A stretch of DNA of 64,000 nt, from contig CAJFUF010000023.1 in assembly GCA_904420175.1 (NCBI GenBank), positions 1-64,000 of the forward strand, written 5' to 3'. Within the stretch, counting starts at the first letter, position 1. Every line of letters starts with the position of its first letter. The DNA is from Candidatus Schneewindia gallinarum (GTDB lineage Bacteria > Bacillota > Clostridia > Oscillospirales > Ruminococcaceae). The notes beneath the pieces were generated by a model. The model worked only from the letters and a program-made list of their open reading frames with translations. It was not told the DNA's origin and did no database searches. Both the position numbers and the translations under genes were made by a program. This document shows, piece by piece, positions 40,692-49,866 of the stretch.

Positions 40692-40695
40692 AAAT

Positions 40696-40727
40696 AAAAG
40701 GCCGGAAGCGGGGGCTTCCGGCCTTTT
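40696..40727 (-). terminator. Terminator of the MntR-like gene
   Basis: A 14-bp stem (40696-40709 with 40714-40727), GGGG loop and TTTT on the minus strand, directly after the stop codon of the regulator gene. Confidence 0.85.
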
Positions 40728-41102
40728 CTATTTTGCTTTGTGCTGCTGTGCATGCCGCTTAATGGCAGCAAAGCTTTCCGCACTGATGACGTGCTCAATC
40801 CGGCAGGCATCCTCCACCGCAGTCTTTTCATTCACGCCAAGGGTAATCAGCCAGTCGGACAGCAGGGTGTGCCGCTCGTACATGGTCTCCGCGATGACGC
40901 GGCCCTTATCTGTCAGGGAGAGATAGCCGTTTCCGTCCATTTCCACATAGCCGTTTTCACGCAGGTTTTTCATGGCCACGCTGACGCTGGGCTTTGCAAA
41001 ATTCAGCTCGTTGACAATGTCGATGCTGCGCACATCACCCAGACGTTTTTTCAGGATAAGCAGTGTCTCAAGGTAATTCTCAGCGGATTCCTGTATCTTC
41101 AT
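40728..41102 (-). CDS. DtxR/MntR-family metal-dependent regulator
   Basis: 124 residues: an N-terminal winged helix (SAENYLETLLILKKRLGDVRS and VRSIDIVNELNFAKPSVSVAMKNL) and a dimer/metal-binding domain (YERHTLLSDWLITLGV, then EDACRIEHVIS). In this family Mn2+ or Fe2+ binding promotes operator binding. It is short, lacking the SH3-like third domain, as in MntR. No metal transporter is nearby, so its targets are elsewhere. A promoter with -35 TTGAAA at 41165-41160 overlaps the leuB end. Confidence 0.88.
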   Translation of the reverse strand: MKIQESAENYLETLLILKKRLGDVRSIDIVNELNFAKPSVSVAMKNLRENGYVEMDGNGYLSLTDKGRVIAETMYERHTLLSDWLITLGVNEKTAVEDACRIEHVISAESFAAIKRHAQQHKAK

Positions 41103-41135
41103 TCGCTCATCTCCATACTGGCAGGGATTTTATAT

Positions 41136-41165
41136 AGTATAGCACAAGTCGGCCGTTTTTTTCAA
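41136..41165 (-). promoter_or_regulatory. Promoter for the MntR-like regulator
   Basis: -35 TTGAAA (41165-41160), an 18-bp spacer and -10 TATACT (41141-41136). The -35 overlaps the leuB stop. Confidence 0.55.
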
Positions 41166-42235
41166 CGCTCTGACAGGTACTCTGCCACAAGGCTGCCCAT
41201 CCGGCTGCAGGAAACGGGGTTTTCCCCGCCAAGGTCCGCTGTGCGCCAGCCGTCCTCAATTACGGCCCCCACTGCCGCCTCAACCGCATCCGCCTCTTTT
41301 GAAAGGCCGAAGGACAGGCGCAGCATCATGGCGGCCGCCAGAATGGTGCCGAGGGGGTTTGCCTTTCCTGTGCCGGCAATGTCCGGGGCAGAGCCGTGTA
41401 TGGGCTCGTACATCCCGCGGGTTCCCGTACCAAGCGATGCGGAAGGAATCAGCCCGATGGAGCCGGTCAGCATGCTGGCTTCGTCCGACAGAATGTCCCC
41501 GAACATGTTTTCCGTCACCAGCACATCAAACTGGGAGGGATCCTTTACCAGCTGCATGGCCGTGTTGTCCACAAGAATGTCGTGGTACTCCACATCCGGA
41601 TACTCCTCCTTCAGCCGGTGCATGGTTTTGCGCCACAGGCGGGAGGTCTCAATCACGTTGGCCTTGTCGACGCTGTGCAGTTTTTTTCTGCGCTTTCTCG
41701 CCGTCTCAAAGGCAACCCGTCCAATCCGCTCAATCTCCGGCTCAGAGTAGGTCAGCCTGTCGTAGGCGGAAAGCACACCGTCCTGCTCCTCGTAGCCGCG
41801 TTCACCGAAATACAGCCCTCCGGTCAGCTCCCGCACAATCAGGAAGTCAATGCCCCTGTCCGTTACCTGATCCTTTAAGGGGCTGGCTTCCTTCAGGGCG
41901 GGGAACAGCCGGGCCGGCCGCAGGTTGGCAAACAGCTGCAGTTCCTTACGGATACCAAGCAGCGCACGCTCCGGACGCAGATCTCCGGCAAGCCCATCCC
42001 ACTTGGGGCCTCCCACCGCGCCAAGCAGCACACTGTCGGAGTCAAGGCAGGCCTGTAAGCTGCTTTGCGGCAGCGGCTCGCCGTATTGGTCGATGGCACA
42101 GCCGCCTGCGACCACCGGTGTGAAGGTGAAAGTGTGGTTGTAAAGCTTCCCAACTTTGCAGAGGACTTTCAATGCTTCCTCCACAATTTCCGGACCGATT
42201 CCGTCCCCGCGGATCACAGCAATGTTCGCTTTCAT
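41162..42235 (-). CDS. leuB: 3-Isopropylmalate dehydrogenase
   Basis: NAD-dependent oxidative decarboxylase, last specific step before leucine transamination; it can also convert the citramalate-derived intermediate to 2-ketobutyrate. The 357 residues contain [30 protein letters not shown] (catalytic Tyr region), [12 protein letters not shown] and the Mg-binding [15 protein letters not shown] 42235 overlaps the leuD stop (ATGA); the longer frame to 42259 is rejected. Last gene of the leu operon. Confidence 0.95.
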   Translation of the reverse strand: MKANIAVIRGDGIGPEIVEEALKVLCKVGKLYNHTFTFTPVVAGGCAIDQYGEPLPQSSLQACLDSDSVLLGAVGGPKWDGLAGDLRPERALLGIRKELQLFANLRPARLFPALKEASPLKDQVTDRGIDFLIVRELTGGLYFGERGYEEQDGVLSAYDRLTYSEPEIERIGRVAFETARKRRKKLHSVDKANVIETSRLWRKTMHRLKEEYPDVEYHDILVDNTAMQLVKDPSQFDVLVTENMFGDILSDEASMLTGSIGLIPSASLGTGTRGMYEPIHGSAPDIAGTGKANPLGTILAAAMMLRLSFGLSKEADAVEAAVGAVIEDGWRTADLGGENPVSCSRMGSLVAEYLSER

Positions 42236-42726
42236 GACGCACCGCCTTTTTTCAGCCATTTCATCAGCCCACCTGCCTGGATAATGCCCTGAATAAACGC
42301 AGGGAAGGGGGCCGCATGAAAGCGGGCCCCAGTGGTTTCGTTTACAATCAGGCCGTTCTCAAAATCCACGGACACCGTATCCCCGGCGGAAATACCGTCC
42401 ACTGCCTCCGGGCACTCAATAATCGGCAGGCCGATGTTAATGCTGTTGCGGTAAAAAATACGGGCGTAGCTTTTGGCAATGACGCAGCCGATTCCGCATG
42501 CGCCCAGCGCCATGGGCGCATGCTCTCTGGAGGAGCCGCAGCCGAAGTTGCTGCCGCCGACCACAATGTCGCCCGGCCGGACTTTTTTTACAAACTCTTT
42601 GTCCAGATCCTCCATGCAGTGCTGGGCAAGCACCGCCGGATCCGAATTGTTAAGATACCTTGCGGGGATAATCACATCCGTGTCCACGTTGTCGCCGTAT
42701 TTGAAAACCGTCCCTTTTGCCTTCAT
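42232..42726 (-). CDS. leuD: Isopropylmalate isomerase small subunit
   Basis: Small (164 aa) swivel-domain subunit that pairs with LeuC to isomerise 2- to 3-isopropylmalate (and citramalate). Conserved [13 protein letters not shown], the [16 protein letters not shown] loop near 54-69 and the [11 protein letters not shown] segment are present. It overlaps leuC and leuB by four bases each, showing tight coupling. Confidence 0.95.
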   Translation of the reverse strand: MKAKGTVFKYGDNVDTDVIIPARYLNNSDPAVLAQHCMEDLDKEFVKKVRPGDIVVGGSNFGCGSSREHAPMALGACGIGCVIAKSYARIFYRNSINIGLPIIECPEAVDGISAGDTVSVDFENGLIVNETTGARFHAAPFPAFIQGIIQAGGLMKWLKKGGAS

Positions 42727-44000
42727 GCTTCCGCCTCCTTTACAAATTCGCTGGGGCAGGTGATGCGCCCGGTCAGGGCACTGGCGGCCGCCGTCATGGG
42801 GGAAGCCAGATACACCTCCGAGCCGGTGTGGCCCATGCGGCCGACAAAATTACGGTTGGTGGTGGATACGCACCGCTCGCCCTCAGCCAGGATACCCATG
42901 TATCCGCCGAGGCAGGGGCCGCAGGTGGGGGTGGACACCACGCAGCCCGCCTTAATAAACTCTTCGATATAGCCGCGCTGCAGTGCCTCCAGATAGACCT
43001 GCTGGGTGGCGGGAATGATGATGGCGCGCACACCTTTCGCCACATGTCGCCCTTTAAGAATGCGGTAAGCTGCCTCCATATCGGAAATCCGCCCATTGGT
43101 GCACGAGCCGATAACGACCTGATCAATGGGGATGTCCGACCTTTCGTCCGCCGCATGGGCGTTGCTCGGCAGGTGGGGGAAGGCCACGGTGGGCTTCAGT
43201 TTGGAAAGATCAATTTCCACCGTCCTAACATAGGGCGCGTCCTCGTCCGGGGTGTAGACGGTGTAGTCGCGCTGAACCTTGTCCGCAAGGTAGGCGCGGG
43301 TCACTTCGTCCACCGGGAAAATCCCGTTTTTGCCGCCCGCCTCAATGGCCATGTTGGCAATGCACAGCCGGTCGTCCATGCCAAGGTGGGCAAGCCCGTC
43401 CCCGAAAAATTCCAACGACTGGTATAATGCGCCCTCCACGCCGATAAGGCCGATGAGATGAAGAATTACGTCCTTTCCGGATACGCAGGCACGGGGCTTT
43501 CCTTTTAAAATAACCTTGATGGCCGCAGGCACCTTGAACCAGGATTTGCCCGTCATCATTACGGCGGCCATGTCGGTGCTGCCGAAACCGGTGGAGAAGG
43601 CGCCCAGCGCGCCGTAGGTACAGGTGTGGGAGTCGGCGCCCACAATCAGCTCCCCGGGGGCGGCAAGGCCCTTCTCCGGAATCAGCGCATGCTCAATCCC
43701 CATTTCGCCCACATCATAGAAGTTGGTGATATCGAAACGCTTTGCAAAACTGCGGCAGAGGCTGCAATGCTCCGCCGCCTTGATGTCCTTGTTGGGGACA
43801 AAGTGGTCGAGCACAAGGGCGATTCTTTCCCGGTCAAACACACCGGTGGCGCCCGCCGCGTCAAATTCATGGATGGCCACAGGGGAGGTGATGTCGTTCC
43901 CCACAACCAGATCCACGTCCGCGTAGATAAGCTGGCCCGCTTCCACTTTATCAAGTCCCGCATGGGCGGCTAGTATTTTCTGCGACATGGTCATTGCCAT
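42723..44000 (-). CDS. leuC: Isopropylmalate isomerase large subunit
   Basis: Aconitase-family [4Fe-4S] enzyme. The 425 residues carry [19 protein letters not shown] near 120, [12 protein letters not shown] near 300 and [11 protein letters not shown] near 360; these supply the three cluster Cys. The length of ~420 marks the clostridial/archaeal type rather than the longer enteric form. ATG 44000 with AAAGGATGAG upstream lies ten bases inside the end of cimA. Confidence 0.95.
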   Translation of the reverse strand: MAMTMSQKILAAHAGLDKVEAGQLIYADVDLVVGNDITSPVAIHEFDAAGATGVFDRERIALVLDHFVPNKDIKAAEHCSLCRSFAKRFDITNFYDVGEMGIEHALIPEKGLAAPGELIVGADSHTCTYGALGAFSTGFGSTDMAAVMMTGKSWFKVPAAIKVILKGKPRACVSGKDVILHLIGLIGVEGALYQSLEFFGDGLAHLGMDDRLCIANMAIEAGGKNGIFPVDEVTRAYLADKVQRDYTVYTPDEDAPYVRTVEIDLSKLKPTVAFPHLPSNAHAADERSDIPIDQVVIGSCTNGRISDMEAAYRILKGRHVAKGVRAIIIPATQQVYLEALQRGYIEEFIKAGCVVSTPTCGPCLGGYMGILAEGERCVSTTNRNFVGRMGHTGSEVYLASPMTAAASALTGRITCPSEFVKEAEA

Positions 44001-45589
44001 GTTTTCTCATCCTTTCCATATCGGTTTTTGTATTCCAGGTACAGCTTGTACCGCATAGAGTCTGCAAGGGCCAGCCAACCGGCGCCGATTACGTCATCTG
44101 ACGCGCCCACGGTGGACCAGATGTTTTTGCCGTCTGTGGAGGAGATAAGCACCCGCACCACAGCGGCGGAAGCACGCTTCGGCGTGATGACACGCACCTT
44201 AAAGTCGGTTAGCCGGACGCTTTTTAGTACCGGGTAGAACACCTCCAGCGCCTTCCTAAGGCCGGAGTCCAGTGCATTAATCGGGCCGTTGCCCTCTGCC
44301 GCCGTCAGCTCTGTGCGGCCGCCCACGCTGATTTTAACCATGGCGGTGGTGGGCTTTTGCAGGCTTTCGTCCGTCTGCTCGCCGATAATACGGTATTCCT
44401 CTAGCCGGAAGAAATCCGGCATACGCCCCAGCATATCCACCACCAGCATTTCAAAGCTGGCGCCAGCCGCCTCATACTTAAAGCCGCGCTCCGTCATCTC
44501 CTTTACCTTGTCGGCAATGGCGATAACCTCCGGCGACTGTTTGTTCAGCGTGGCGTCGATGGACTCCATGTGCCTTAAAATGGCGGCGCGGCCGCTCATC
44601 TCACTAAGCACCAGCTGGCGGGTGTTGCCAACCCGCTCCGGCTCAATATGCTCGAAGGAGCAGGGAAGTTTGCTAACTGCGTCCACATGCATGCCCGCCT
44701 TGTGGGCAAAGGCAGAGGCGCCCACATAGGGCAGCTGGTTGCGCAGCGGGATGTTGCTGACCTCTGCAATAAAGGCGGCAGAGGTGGTGAAGCGCGCCAG
44801 CGCCTTCTCCGGCACGCAGAAGTATCCCAGCTTTAACTGCAAATCCGGAATCAGGGTGGACAGGTTGCAGTTGCCGCACCGCTCCCCATAGCCGAGGAAG
44901 GTTCCCTGCACCTGAACGGCCCCCGCGTCCACTGCGCTGATGGCGGAGGCCACCGCACAGCCCGTGTCGTCATGGGTGTGGATGCCGACGGGAATAGAAA
45001 GCTGCTCCGCCGTGTCCCGCGTGACAGCCGCAATCTCATGGGGCAGTGTGCCGCCGCAGGTGTCGCACAGCACGGCGGTGTCCGCCCCTGCACGCTGTGC
45101 TGTCTGAAGGCATAAAAGGGCGTAGTTCCGGTCCAGCTTGTACCCGTCAAAGTAATGTTCTGCGTCAAAGAAAACCCTGCGTTCCGCTTTGACAAGAAAC
45201 CGGATGCTGTCCTCAATCATGCGCAGGTTTTCCTCCGGTGTCACGCCGAGAATTTCTTTTACATGCATCAGGGAAGCTTTGCCAAACAGCGAGATGTACT
45301 GGGTTCCCGCCTCCAGCAGGGCGTTTAACCCCGCGTCCTCCTCCGGCCGGACGCCCTTGTGCGCAGTGGCGCCAAAAGCCACCATGTTGGAGCGGTAACC
45401 GCCCTGCCTGAGCCGCTGAAACAGGGCCCGGTCAAGATGGGAAGCAGCAGGATTGCCCACCTCGATAAACGGGATGGAAAGTCCGTCCAGCACCCCGATA
45501 ATGGACAGTTTGTCCTCTAAGGAATAGCTGATGTAGGTGGACTGGGCCCCGTCCCGCAGGGTGGTGTCGAGGATGGAAATGGTTTTCAC
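43991..45589 (-). CDS. cimA: Citramalate synthase
   Basis: Joins pyruvate and acetyl-CoA to give (R)-citramalate, opening the threonine-independent route to 2-ketobutyrate and isoleucine. 532 residues, with N-terminal [16 protein letters not shown] (HMGL-like barrel, where Ala replaces the Glu of LeuA's LRDGEQSPG), [11 protein letters not shown], and a C-terminal regulatory domain. The alternative 2-isopropylmalate synthase is less likely because a full leuA lies upstream. It lies between leuA and leuC, so LeuCD and LeuB can serve both pathways. Confidence 0.9.
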   Translation of the reverse strand: MKTISILDTTLRDGAQSTYISYSLEDKLSIIGVLDGLSIPFIEVGNPAASHLDRALFQRLRQGGYRSNMVAFGATAHKGVRPEEDAGLNALLEAGTQYISLFGKASLMHVKEILGVTPEENLRMIEDSIRFLVKAERRVFFDAEHYFDGYKLDRNYALLCLQTAQRAGADTAVLCDTCGGTLPHEIAAVTRDTAEQLSIPVGIHTHDDTGCAVASAISAVDAGAVQVQGTFLGYGERCGNCNLSTLIPDLQLKLGYFCVPEKALARFTTSAAFIAEVSNIPLRNQLPYVGASAFAHKAGMHVDAVSKLPCSFEHIEPERVGNTRQLVLSEMSGRAAILRHMESIDATLNKQSPEVIAIADKVKEMTERGFKYEAAGASFEMLVVDMLGRMPDFFRLEEYRIIGEQTDESLQKPTTAMVKISVGGRTELTAAEGNGPINALDSGLRKALEVFYPVLKSVRLTDFKVRVITPKRASAAVVRVLISSTDGKNIWSTVGASDDVIGAGWLALADSMRYKLYLEYKNRYGKDEKTWQ

Positions 45590-45623
45590 GGCGGTATCTC
45601 CCTTCCGTTTGCCGGGTCCGGCT

Positions 45624-47120
45624 TCAGCCGACTATTTTGTTAATTCCGTTTAAGTAGGCCTTGATGCTGGACTCAAAAATATCGGTGGACAGGCCGCGTC
45701 CGGTGTAGGTTTCCCCGTCCTTGTGCAGCTTGACAACCACCTCTCCAAGGGCGTCCTCGCCCTCTGTTACGGCATTGATGGTATATGCCTCTAATTTTAC
45801 CCCCAGCTTTGTAATTCTGTCAATCGCCTTGAAGGCCGCGTCAATGGGGCCCTGGCCCATGGAAACCTTCTCAATTACGGTTCCTTCCTTGTTGACGCGC
45901 ACACAGGCGGTGGACGAGATGTAGGAGCCGCTGTTGACCACAAAACCCTCCAGCTTGTACGTCTCCTTCTCCTCGCGGCCCCACTGGCGGACCAGCGCTT
46001 CAATATCCCTGTCGTTGACGGTCTTTTTCTTTTCTGCCAGCTTTTTAAACTCTGCAAAGGCGATGTCCAGCTGTTCCTTCGTCAAATGGTGGCCGAGGAT
46101 GTTCAGCCGGTCCTCAAAGGCGTGCCGTCCGGAGTGCTTGCCCAGCACCATGCTGTTCAAGCTGATCCCAATATCCTCCGGCCGCATGATTTCATAGGTG
46201 GAGCGCTCCGCCAGCACCCCGTGCTGATGAATGCCGGACTCATGCGCGAAGGCGTTGCGGCCCACAATGGCCTTGTTGGGCGGAACAGGCACGCCGATAA
46301 TGGTGGACAGCAGCTTGCTCGTGCGGTAAAGCTGCTGGGTGTTGGTGTCCACCTGTGCACCGTAGTAGTCCTGCCGCACCTTCAGCGCCATGACGATTTC
46401 CTCCAGGGCGGCATTGCCCGCCCGCTCACCGATGCCGTTGATGGTGCACTCCACCTGTGTGGCGCCCGCCTTGACTGCCGCAAGGCTGTTGGCCACCCCC
46501 ATGCCGAGGTCGTCGTGGCAGTGGGTGGCAATGCAGATTCCCTCCGGCAGTGCATTTTTGACGGCGCGGACCAGTTCCATCATCTCGCCGGGGGAGGTGT
46601 ACCCCACGGTGTCGGGCAGGTTGATGATGGTGGCGCCTGCCGCGGCGGCGGCCTGCGCCACCTGGATGAGAAACGCGCGGTCGCTTCTGGTGGCGTCCTC
46701 GGCGGAGAACTGTACCTCGTCAAACAGCGGCACGGCATAGGCCACCATCTCCCGCGTTTTGTCCAGCACCTGCTCCCTTGTCATTTTCAGCTTATACTTC
46801 ATGTGAATATCGCTTGTGGCAAGAAACACATGGCAGCGGGTGCGGGCTCTGGCGCCCTTCAGCGCCTCGGCACTGCGGTCGATATCCGACTTGACTGCCC
46901 GGCAGAGGCTTGCCACCGTGCAGTGTTCCAGGGCGGAAGCGATGGTCTTTACCGCGTGAAAATCCTCGTCCGAACTTGCGGCGAAGCCCGCTTCAATCAC
47001 ATCCACACCCAGCCGCTCCAGTTGAAGCGCCATCTCGATTTTTTCATTCAGGCTCATGGTGCAGCCGGGGGACTGCTCTCCGTCCCGCAGGGTGGTGTCG
47101 AAAATACTGACTTTGTTCAT
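45624..47120 (-). CDS. leuA: 2-Isopropylmalate synthase
   Basis: Condenses 2-ketoisovalerate with acetyl-CoA, first committed step of leucine synthesis. 498 residues: IFDTTLRDGEQSPG near 6-19, the metal-binding HCHDDLGMGVANSLAAV near 200, NGIGERAGNAALEE, and a C-terminal leucine-sensing domain ending near 498. First gene of the leu operon after the T-box leader; ATG follows AAGGAGAAGG. Confidence 0.96.
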   Translation of the reverse strand: MNKVSIFDTTLRDGEQSPGCTMSLNEKIEMALQLERLGVDVIEAGFAASSDEDFHAVKTIASALEHCTVASLCRAVKSDIDRSAEALKGARARTRCHVFLATSDIHMKYKLKMTREQVLDKTREMVAYAVPLFDEVQFSAEDATRSDRAFLIQVAQAAAAAGATIINLPDTVGYTSPGEMMELVRAVKNALPEGICIATHCHDDLGMGVANSLAAVKAGATQVECTINGIGERAGNAALEEIVMALKVRQDYYGAQVDTNTQQLYRTSKLLSTIIGVPVPPNKAIVGRNAFAHESGIHQHGVLAERSTYEIMRPEDIGISLNSMVLGKHSGRHAFEDRLNILGHHLTKEQLDIAFAEFKKLAEKKKTVNDRDIEALVRQWGREEKETYKLEGFVVNSGSYISSTACVRVNKEGTVIEKVSMGQGPIDAAFKAIDRITKLGVKLEAYTINAVTEGEDALGEVVVKLHKDGETYTGRGLSTDIFESSIKAYLNGINKIVG

Positions 47121-47151
47121 CGTTCCTTCTCCTTGTTGACAAATTGGGTGT

Positions 47152-47435
47152 AAAAAAGGCCTTCGTCTCTTCTGTAAGAGACGAAGGCCTTCGGCTTCCG
47201 TGGTACCACTCTCATTGCCTCACCTGAAAAGGGGAGACCGCTCAACGGTATCGGCCGGGGAAAGCCCGGTGAATACCTGCCCGGATAACGGTGGGAGCCG
47301 ATCGCGCCTACTTGTGTTCAGCGGACAACTAGAGGGTGAGTTATTGTCACATGGCTGCGGCTGCCTTGCACCGTCCGGCAGCTCTCTGTATCCGGCCGCT
47401 GTGTTTTGCTCCCTCATCACGGTTTTTTACACTGT
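47152..47435 (-). ncRNA. T-box leader of the leu operon (Leu specifier CUC)
   Basis: On the minus strand, from the start near 47435, Stem I holds the conserved AGAGAGC and GTGACAATAA segments. The specifier codon is CTC (47340-47338), followed by ACC. The T-box itself, AGTGGTACCACGG (47210-47198), lies just before a terminator with a perfect 16-bp stem (47191-47176 with 47171-47156) ending in TTTT. Uncharged tRNA-Leu should stabilise the antiterminator and switch on leuA-cimA-leuC-leuD-leuB. Confidence 0.93.
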
Positions 47436-47441
47436 AACCTT

Positions 47442-47470
47442 ATGATAGTCGGGCTTAAACGATTTGTCAA
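47442..47470 (-). promoter_or_regulatory. Promoter of the leu operon
   Basis: -35 TTGACA (47470-47465, consensus), a 17-bp spacer and -10 TATCAT (47447-47442), just upstream of the T-box leader. Confidence 0.9.
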
Positions 47471-47584
47471 GCGGTTTCCTTTCTTTTTTACAAACGCCGG
47501 CAGGGTGGAGAATCGCGCCCGCAGGTGGCGGATGCTGCATTTTTCATTGGCCGGTAAAAAATGCAGTTCATCCCTGTGAATTTA

Positions 47585-47668
47585 TGGTATAATATGCACA
47601 TACTTAACAGTACCGGGGGCCGGACCCTGCTTCTGCGGAAAGGAAGGGCAGGGGGAACGGGCACCGGT
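47585..47668 (+). promoter_or_regulatory. Extended -10 promoter and structured leader of pncB
   Basis: TGGTATAAT (47585-47593) is an extended -10 with no good -35. About 20 bases later the leader can fold: outer ACCGG (47612-47616) with CCGGT (47664-47668), inner CCCTGC (47625-47630) with GCAGGG (47648-47653) around GCGGAAAGGAAGG. Regulatory role unknown. The rest of the 47471-47584 gap shows nothing I recognise. Confidence 0.45.
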
Positions 47669-47705
47669 GGAAGAACAAGATTTATCAGGGAAAGTAGGGG
47701 CCATT

Positions 47706-49154
47706 ATGGATATGAAACGCAACCTTACCATGCTGACGGACTTTTATGAAATCTCCATGGCCGGCGGCTATTTTGAGGAGGGGTTAAAGGACCGGGAAGC
47801 GGTGTTCGACATGTTTTTCCGCACCGTGCCGGACGGCGGCGGCTTTGCAATTTTTGCCGGGCTTGAGCAGCTGATAGAATACATTAAGGACCTTCATTTT
47901 ACAACGGACGACATTGCCTTCCTGCGGGAGAAGAACATGTTCAGCGAGCAGTTTCTGGACTACCTGCGCGGCTTCCATTTCACAAGTGATGTCTACGCCG
48001 TGCCGGAGGGGACCGTTGTTTTCCCGGGGGAGCCGATTGTCACGGTCAAGGGCCCGGTGATTGAGGCGCAGCTGGTAGAGACCATGATTCTGCTGACGGT
48101 GAACCACCAGTCGCTGATTGCCACCAAGGCAAACCGGATTGTCCGCGCAGCGGAGGGGCGTACCGTGTTCGAGTTTGGCTCACGCCGTGCACAGGGATAC
48201 GACGCGGCAATCCTCGGCGCCCGCGCTGCGTACATCGGCGGGTGCGACGGAACAGCCTGTGTCATTGCGGACCGGGAATATGAAATCCCTTCCGTGGGCA
48301 CCATGGCACACAGCTGGGTGCAGCTGTTCGACAACGAGTATGAGGCGTTTAAGACCTATGCACGGCGCTACCCGCACAACTGCTCGCTGCTGGTGGACAC
48401 CTACAATACGCTGAAATCCGGCGTGCCCAATGCCATCCGCGTGTTTGACGAGGTGCTGGGCCCCATGGGCATCCGTCCGGCGGGCATCCGCATCGACAGC
48501 GGGGACATTGCCTACCTTTCTAAAAAAGCACGTAAAATGCTGGATGAGGCGGGCTACAGCGACGTAAAAATTATGGCCAGCAACTCTTTGGATGAATATA
48601 TTATCCGCGACCTGCTTTTGCAGGACGCGAAGGTGGACCTGTTCGGCGTGGGCGAATGCCTGATTACCAGCAAAAGCTCCCCGGTGTTCGGCGGCGTGTA
48701 CAAGCTGGTGGCCGCCCAGGACGAGCATGGGGCACTGCAGCCCAAAATTAAAATCAGCGAATCGGTGGAAAAAATCACCACCCCCTGCTTTAAGCGCCTG
48801 TACAGAATTTACAACCAGGACGGGAAGGCGCAGGCGGACTATATCGCACTGGCAGACGAGCAGGTGGAGGGGAAAACAGATATTTCCCTGTTCGATCCCA
48901 TTGCCACCTACAAGAAAAAAACGTTTCATGACGTGCGGATCCAGTGCATCCAGCAGCCGATTTTCCAAAAAGGGCAGCTGGTGTACCAACTGCCGGATCT
49001 GAAAAAAATCCGTGCCCACTGCATGGCGGAGGTGGACTCCCTTTGGGATGAGGTCAAGCGCTTTGAAAACCCGCACCGCTACTATGTGGACCTCAGCCAG
49101 GCGCTGTGGGATGAAAAGCAGCGGCTGCTGAACGCGTACGGGGAATCCCGCTAA
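47706..49154 (+). CDS. pncB: Nicotinate phosphoribosyltransferase
   Basis: Converts nicotinate and PRPP (with ATP) to nicotinate mononucleotide for NAD salvage. The 482 residues show MLTDFYEISMAGGYFEEG near 9-26, FEFGSRRAQGYDAAI near 143-157, VPNAIRVF and RIDSGDIAYLSKKAR near 249-263, and the GVGECLITSKSSPVFGGVYKLV phosphate loop near 305. ATG 47706 has AGGGG upstream; a GTG at 47667 has no clear ribosome site. Its TAA overlaps the TAG of the convergent gene at 49151. Confidence 0.92.
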   Translation: MDMKRNLTMLTDFYEISMAGGYFEEGLKDREAVFDMFFRTVPDGGGFAIFAGLEQLIEYIKDLHFTTDDIAFLREKNMFSEQFLDYLRGFHFTSDVYAVPEGTVVFPGEPIVTVKGPVIEAQLVETMILLTVNHQSLIATKANRIVRAAEGRTVFEFGSRRAQGYDAAILGARAAYIGGCDGTACVIADREYEIPSVGTMAHSWVQLFDNEYEAFKTYARRYPHNCSLLVDTYNTLKSGVPNAIRVFDEVLGPMGIRPAGIRIDSGDIAYLSKKARKMLDEAGYSDVKIMASNSLDEYIIRDLLLQDAKVDLFGVGECLITSKSSPVFGGVYKLVAAQDEHGALQPKIKISESVEKITTPCFKRLYRIYNQDGKAQADYIALADEQVEGKTDISLFDPIATYKKKTFHDVRIQCIQQPIFQKGQLVYQLPDLKKIRAHCMAEVDSLWDEVKRFENPHRYYVDLSQALWDEKQRLLNAYGESR

Positions 49155-49474
49155 CTCGTGTAATTTTCTACTAGAACGGAAAGGGCGTCCTTGTCTTCGG
49201 CAGGGATGCCCTTTTGCAGCAGCTCCTGATCATATTCCGAAAAAAATTTCAAAGGAATATCATAAATTTCAAGCGGAACGGCTTTGCCTGTTTCAAAACT
49301 GGCAAGCTTCCCCTCATAGACCCCGAGGTAGTAAGGCGCATCCTGCACCGCAGGGGTGACTACACCCTGGGTGGTGCCGCTGCTGAGAAACTGCGGAGCT
49401 ATCAAAGGAAAGCAGAGCGCCACCAAAAGAAAAACCACAATTAGGGCCACACAAATTTTTGCACCGGTTTTCAT
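49151..49474 (-). CDS. Small secreted or anchored protein with BofC-like C-terminal motif
   Basis: 107 residues: one N-terminal hydrophobic segment (VALIVVFLLVALCFPLIA), then an outer domain with YLGVYEGKLASFETGK and ending YDIPLKFFSEYDQELLQKGI. This resembles the C-terminal domain of BofC, a forespore factor that controls sigma-K activation, but the match is weak and from memory. Many clostridia have such small proteins without assigned function. It is convergent with pncB, overlapping stop codons, and has no obvious partner. Confidence 0.6.
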   Translation of the reverse strand: MKTGAKICVALIVVFLLVALCFPLIAPQFLSSGTTQGVVTPAVQDAPYYLGVYEGKLASFETGKAVPLEIYDIPLKFFSEYDQELLQKGIPAEDKDALSVLVENYTS

Positions 49475-49592
49475 AATACGACCGCCTTTCGGTAAAAGTA
49501 AACCTGACAGGAAAAATGAAATTTCCGTGAAAAAAAGTCTGGTTTATGCTTAGTTTTGGCGGCTTTGCAGCTTTCTATACAGCGGAGGCCCG

Positions 49593-49620
49593 TTGCTTTT
49601 TTAAGCGTATATGGTATAAT
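49593..49620 (+). promoter_or_regulatory. Distal promoter for the PBP leader
   Basis: -35 TTGCTT (49593-49598), a 16-bp spacer and -10 TATAAT (49615-49620), sharing TATGGTATAATATGC with the pncB promoter. Confidence 0.65.
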
Positions 49621-49639
49621 ATGCGAAGATGCAGAACAG

Positions 49640-49790
49640 CAGGGGTGTTCCGGGCGGCTTTGCAGCTGCCCTGTCCGGCCCTGCGACAGATCCGGTTCCC
49701 GCAGGAAAGGTGCGGGCCGATTCAACCGGATGGGGAAATGACAGGCTTGGGCGGCAGGCTCCCGGCGGGGCCGTGCCCTTTTCCCGGGAA
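49640..49790 (+). ncRNA. Candidate structured leader RNA before the penicillin-binding protein
   Basis: Three hairpins in a row: CAGGG/CCCTG enclosing GGGCGGC/GCTGCCC (49640-49683); ATCCGGTT/AACCGGAT enclosing CCCGCA/TGCGGG around GGAAAGG (49690-49731); and a GC-rich hairpin (about 49749-49778) followed by TTTT, like a terminator. It matches no riboswitch class I can name. The gap 49475-49866 holds no convincing gene. Confidence 0.45.
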
Positions 49791-49813
49791 AGGCTGGAAT
49801 TTACGGAAGGCCT

Positions 49814-49824
49814 TGTGGTATAAT
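49814..49824 (+). promoter_or_regulatory. Proximal extended -10 promoter of the PBP gene
   Basis: TGTGGTATAAT with TATAAT at 49819-49824, the third copy of a TGGTATAAT box in the window. The -35 is weak. It lies 43 bases before the start codon, after the structured RNA. Confidence 0.5.
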
Positions 49825-49866
49825 GAAAAGAACTTTGACTTAGAAAACCGGTAAGGAGGGAAGGTA

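Noticed and set aside
49640-49790. Known riboswitch or 6S RNA before the PBP gene
   Set aside because: The sequence does not match the conserved cores I can recall for ydaO, GEMM, ZTP, glmS or 6S RNA; left as a candidate.
49546-49854. Open frame of 102 codons before the PBP gene
   Set aside because: It reads through two promoter boxes and three hairpins, with no ribosome site and no protein-like composition; the region is better explained as a leader RNA.
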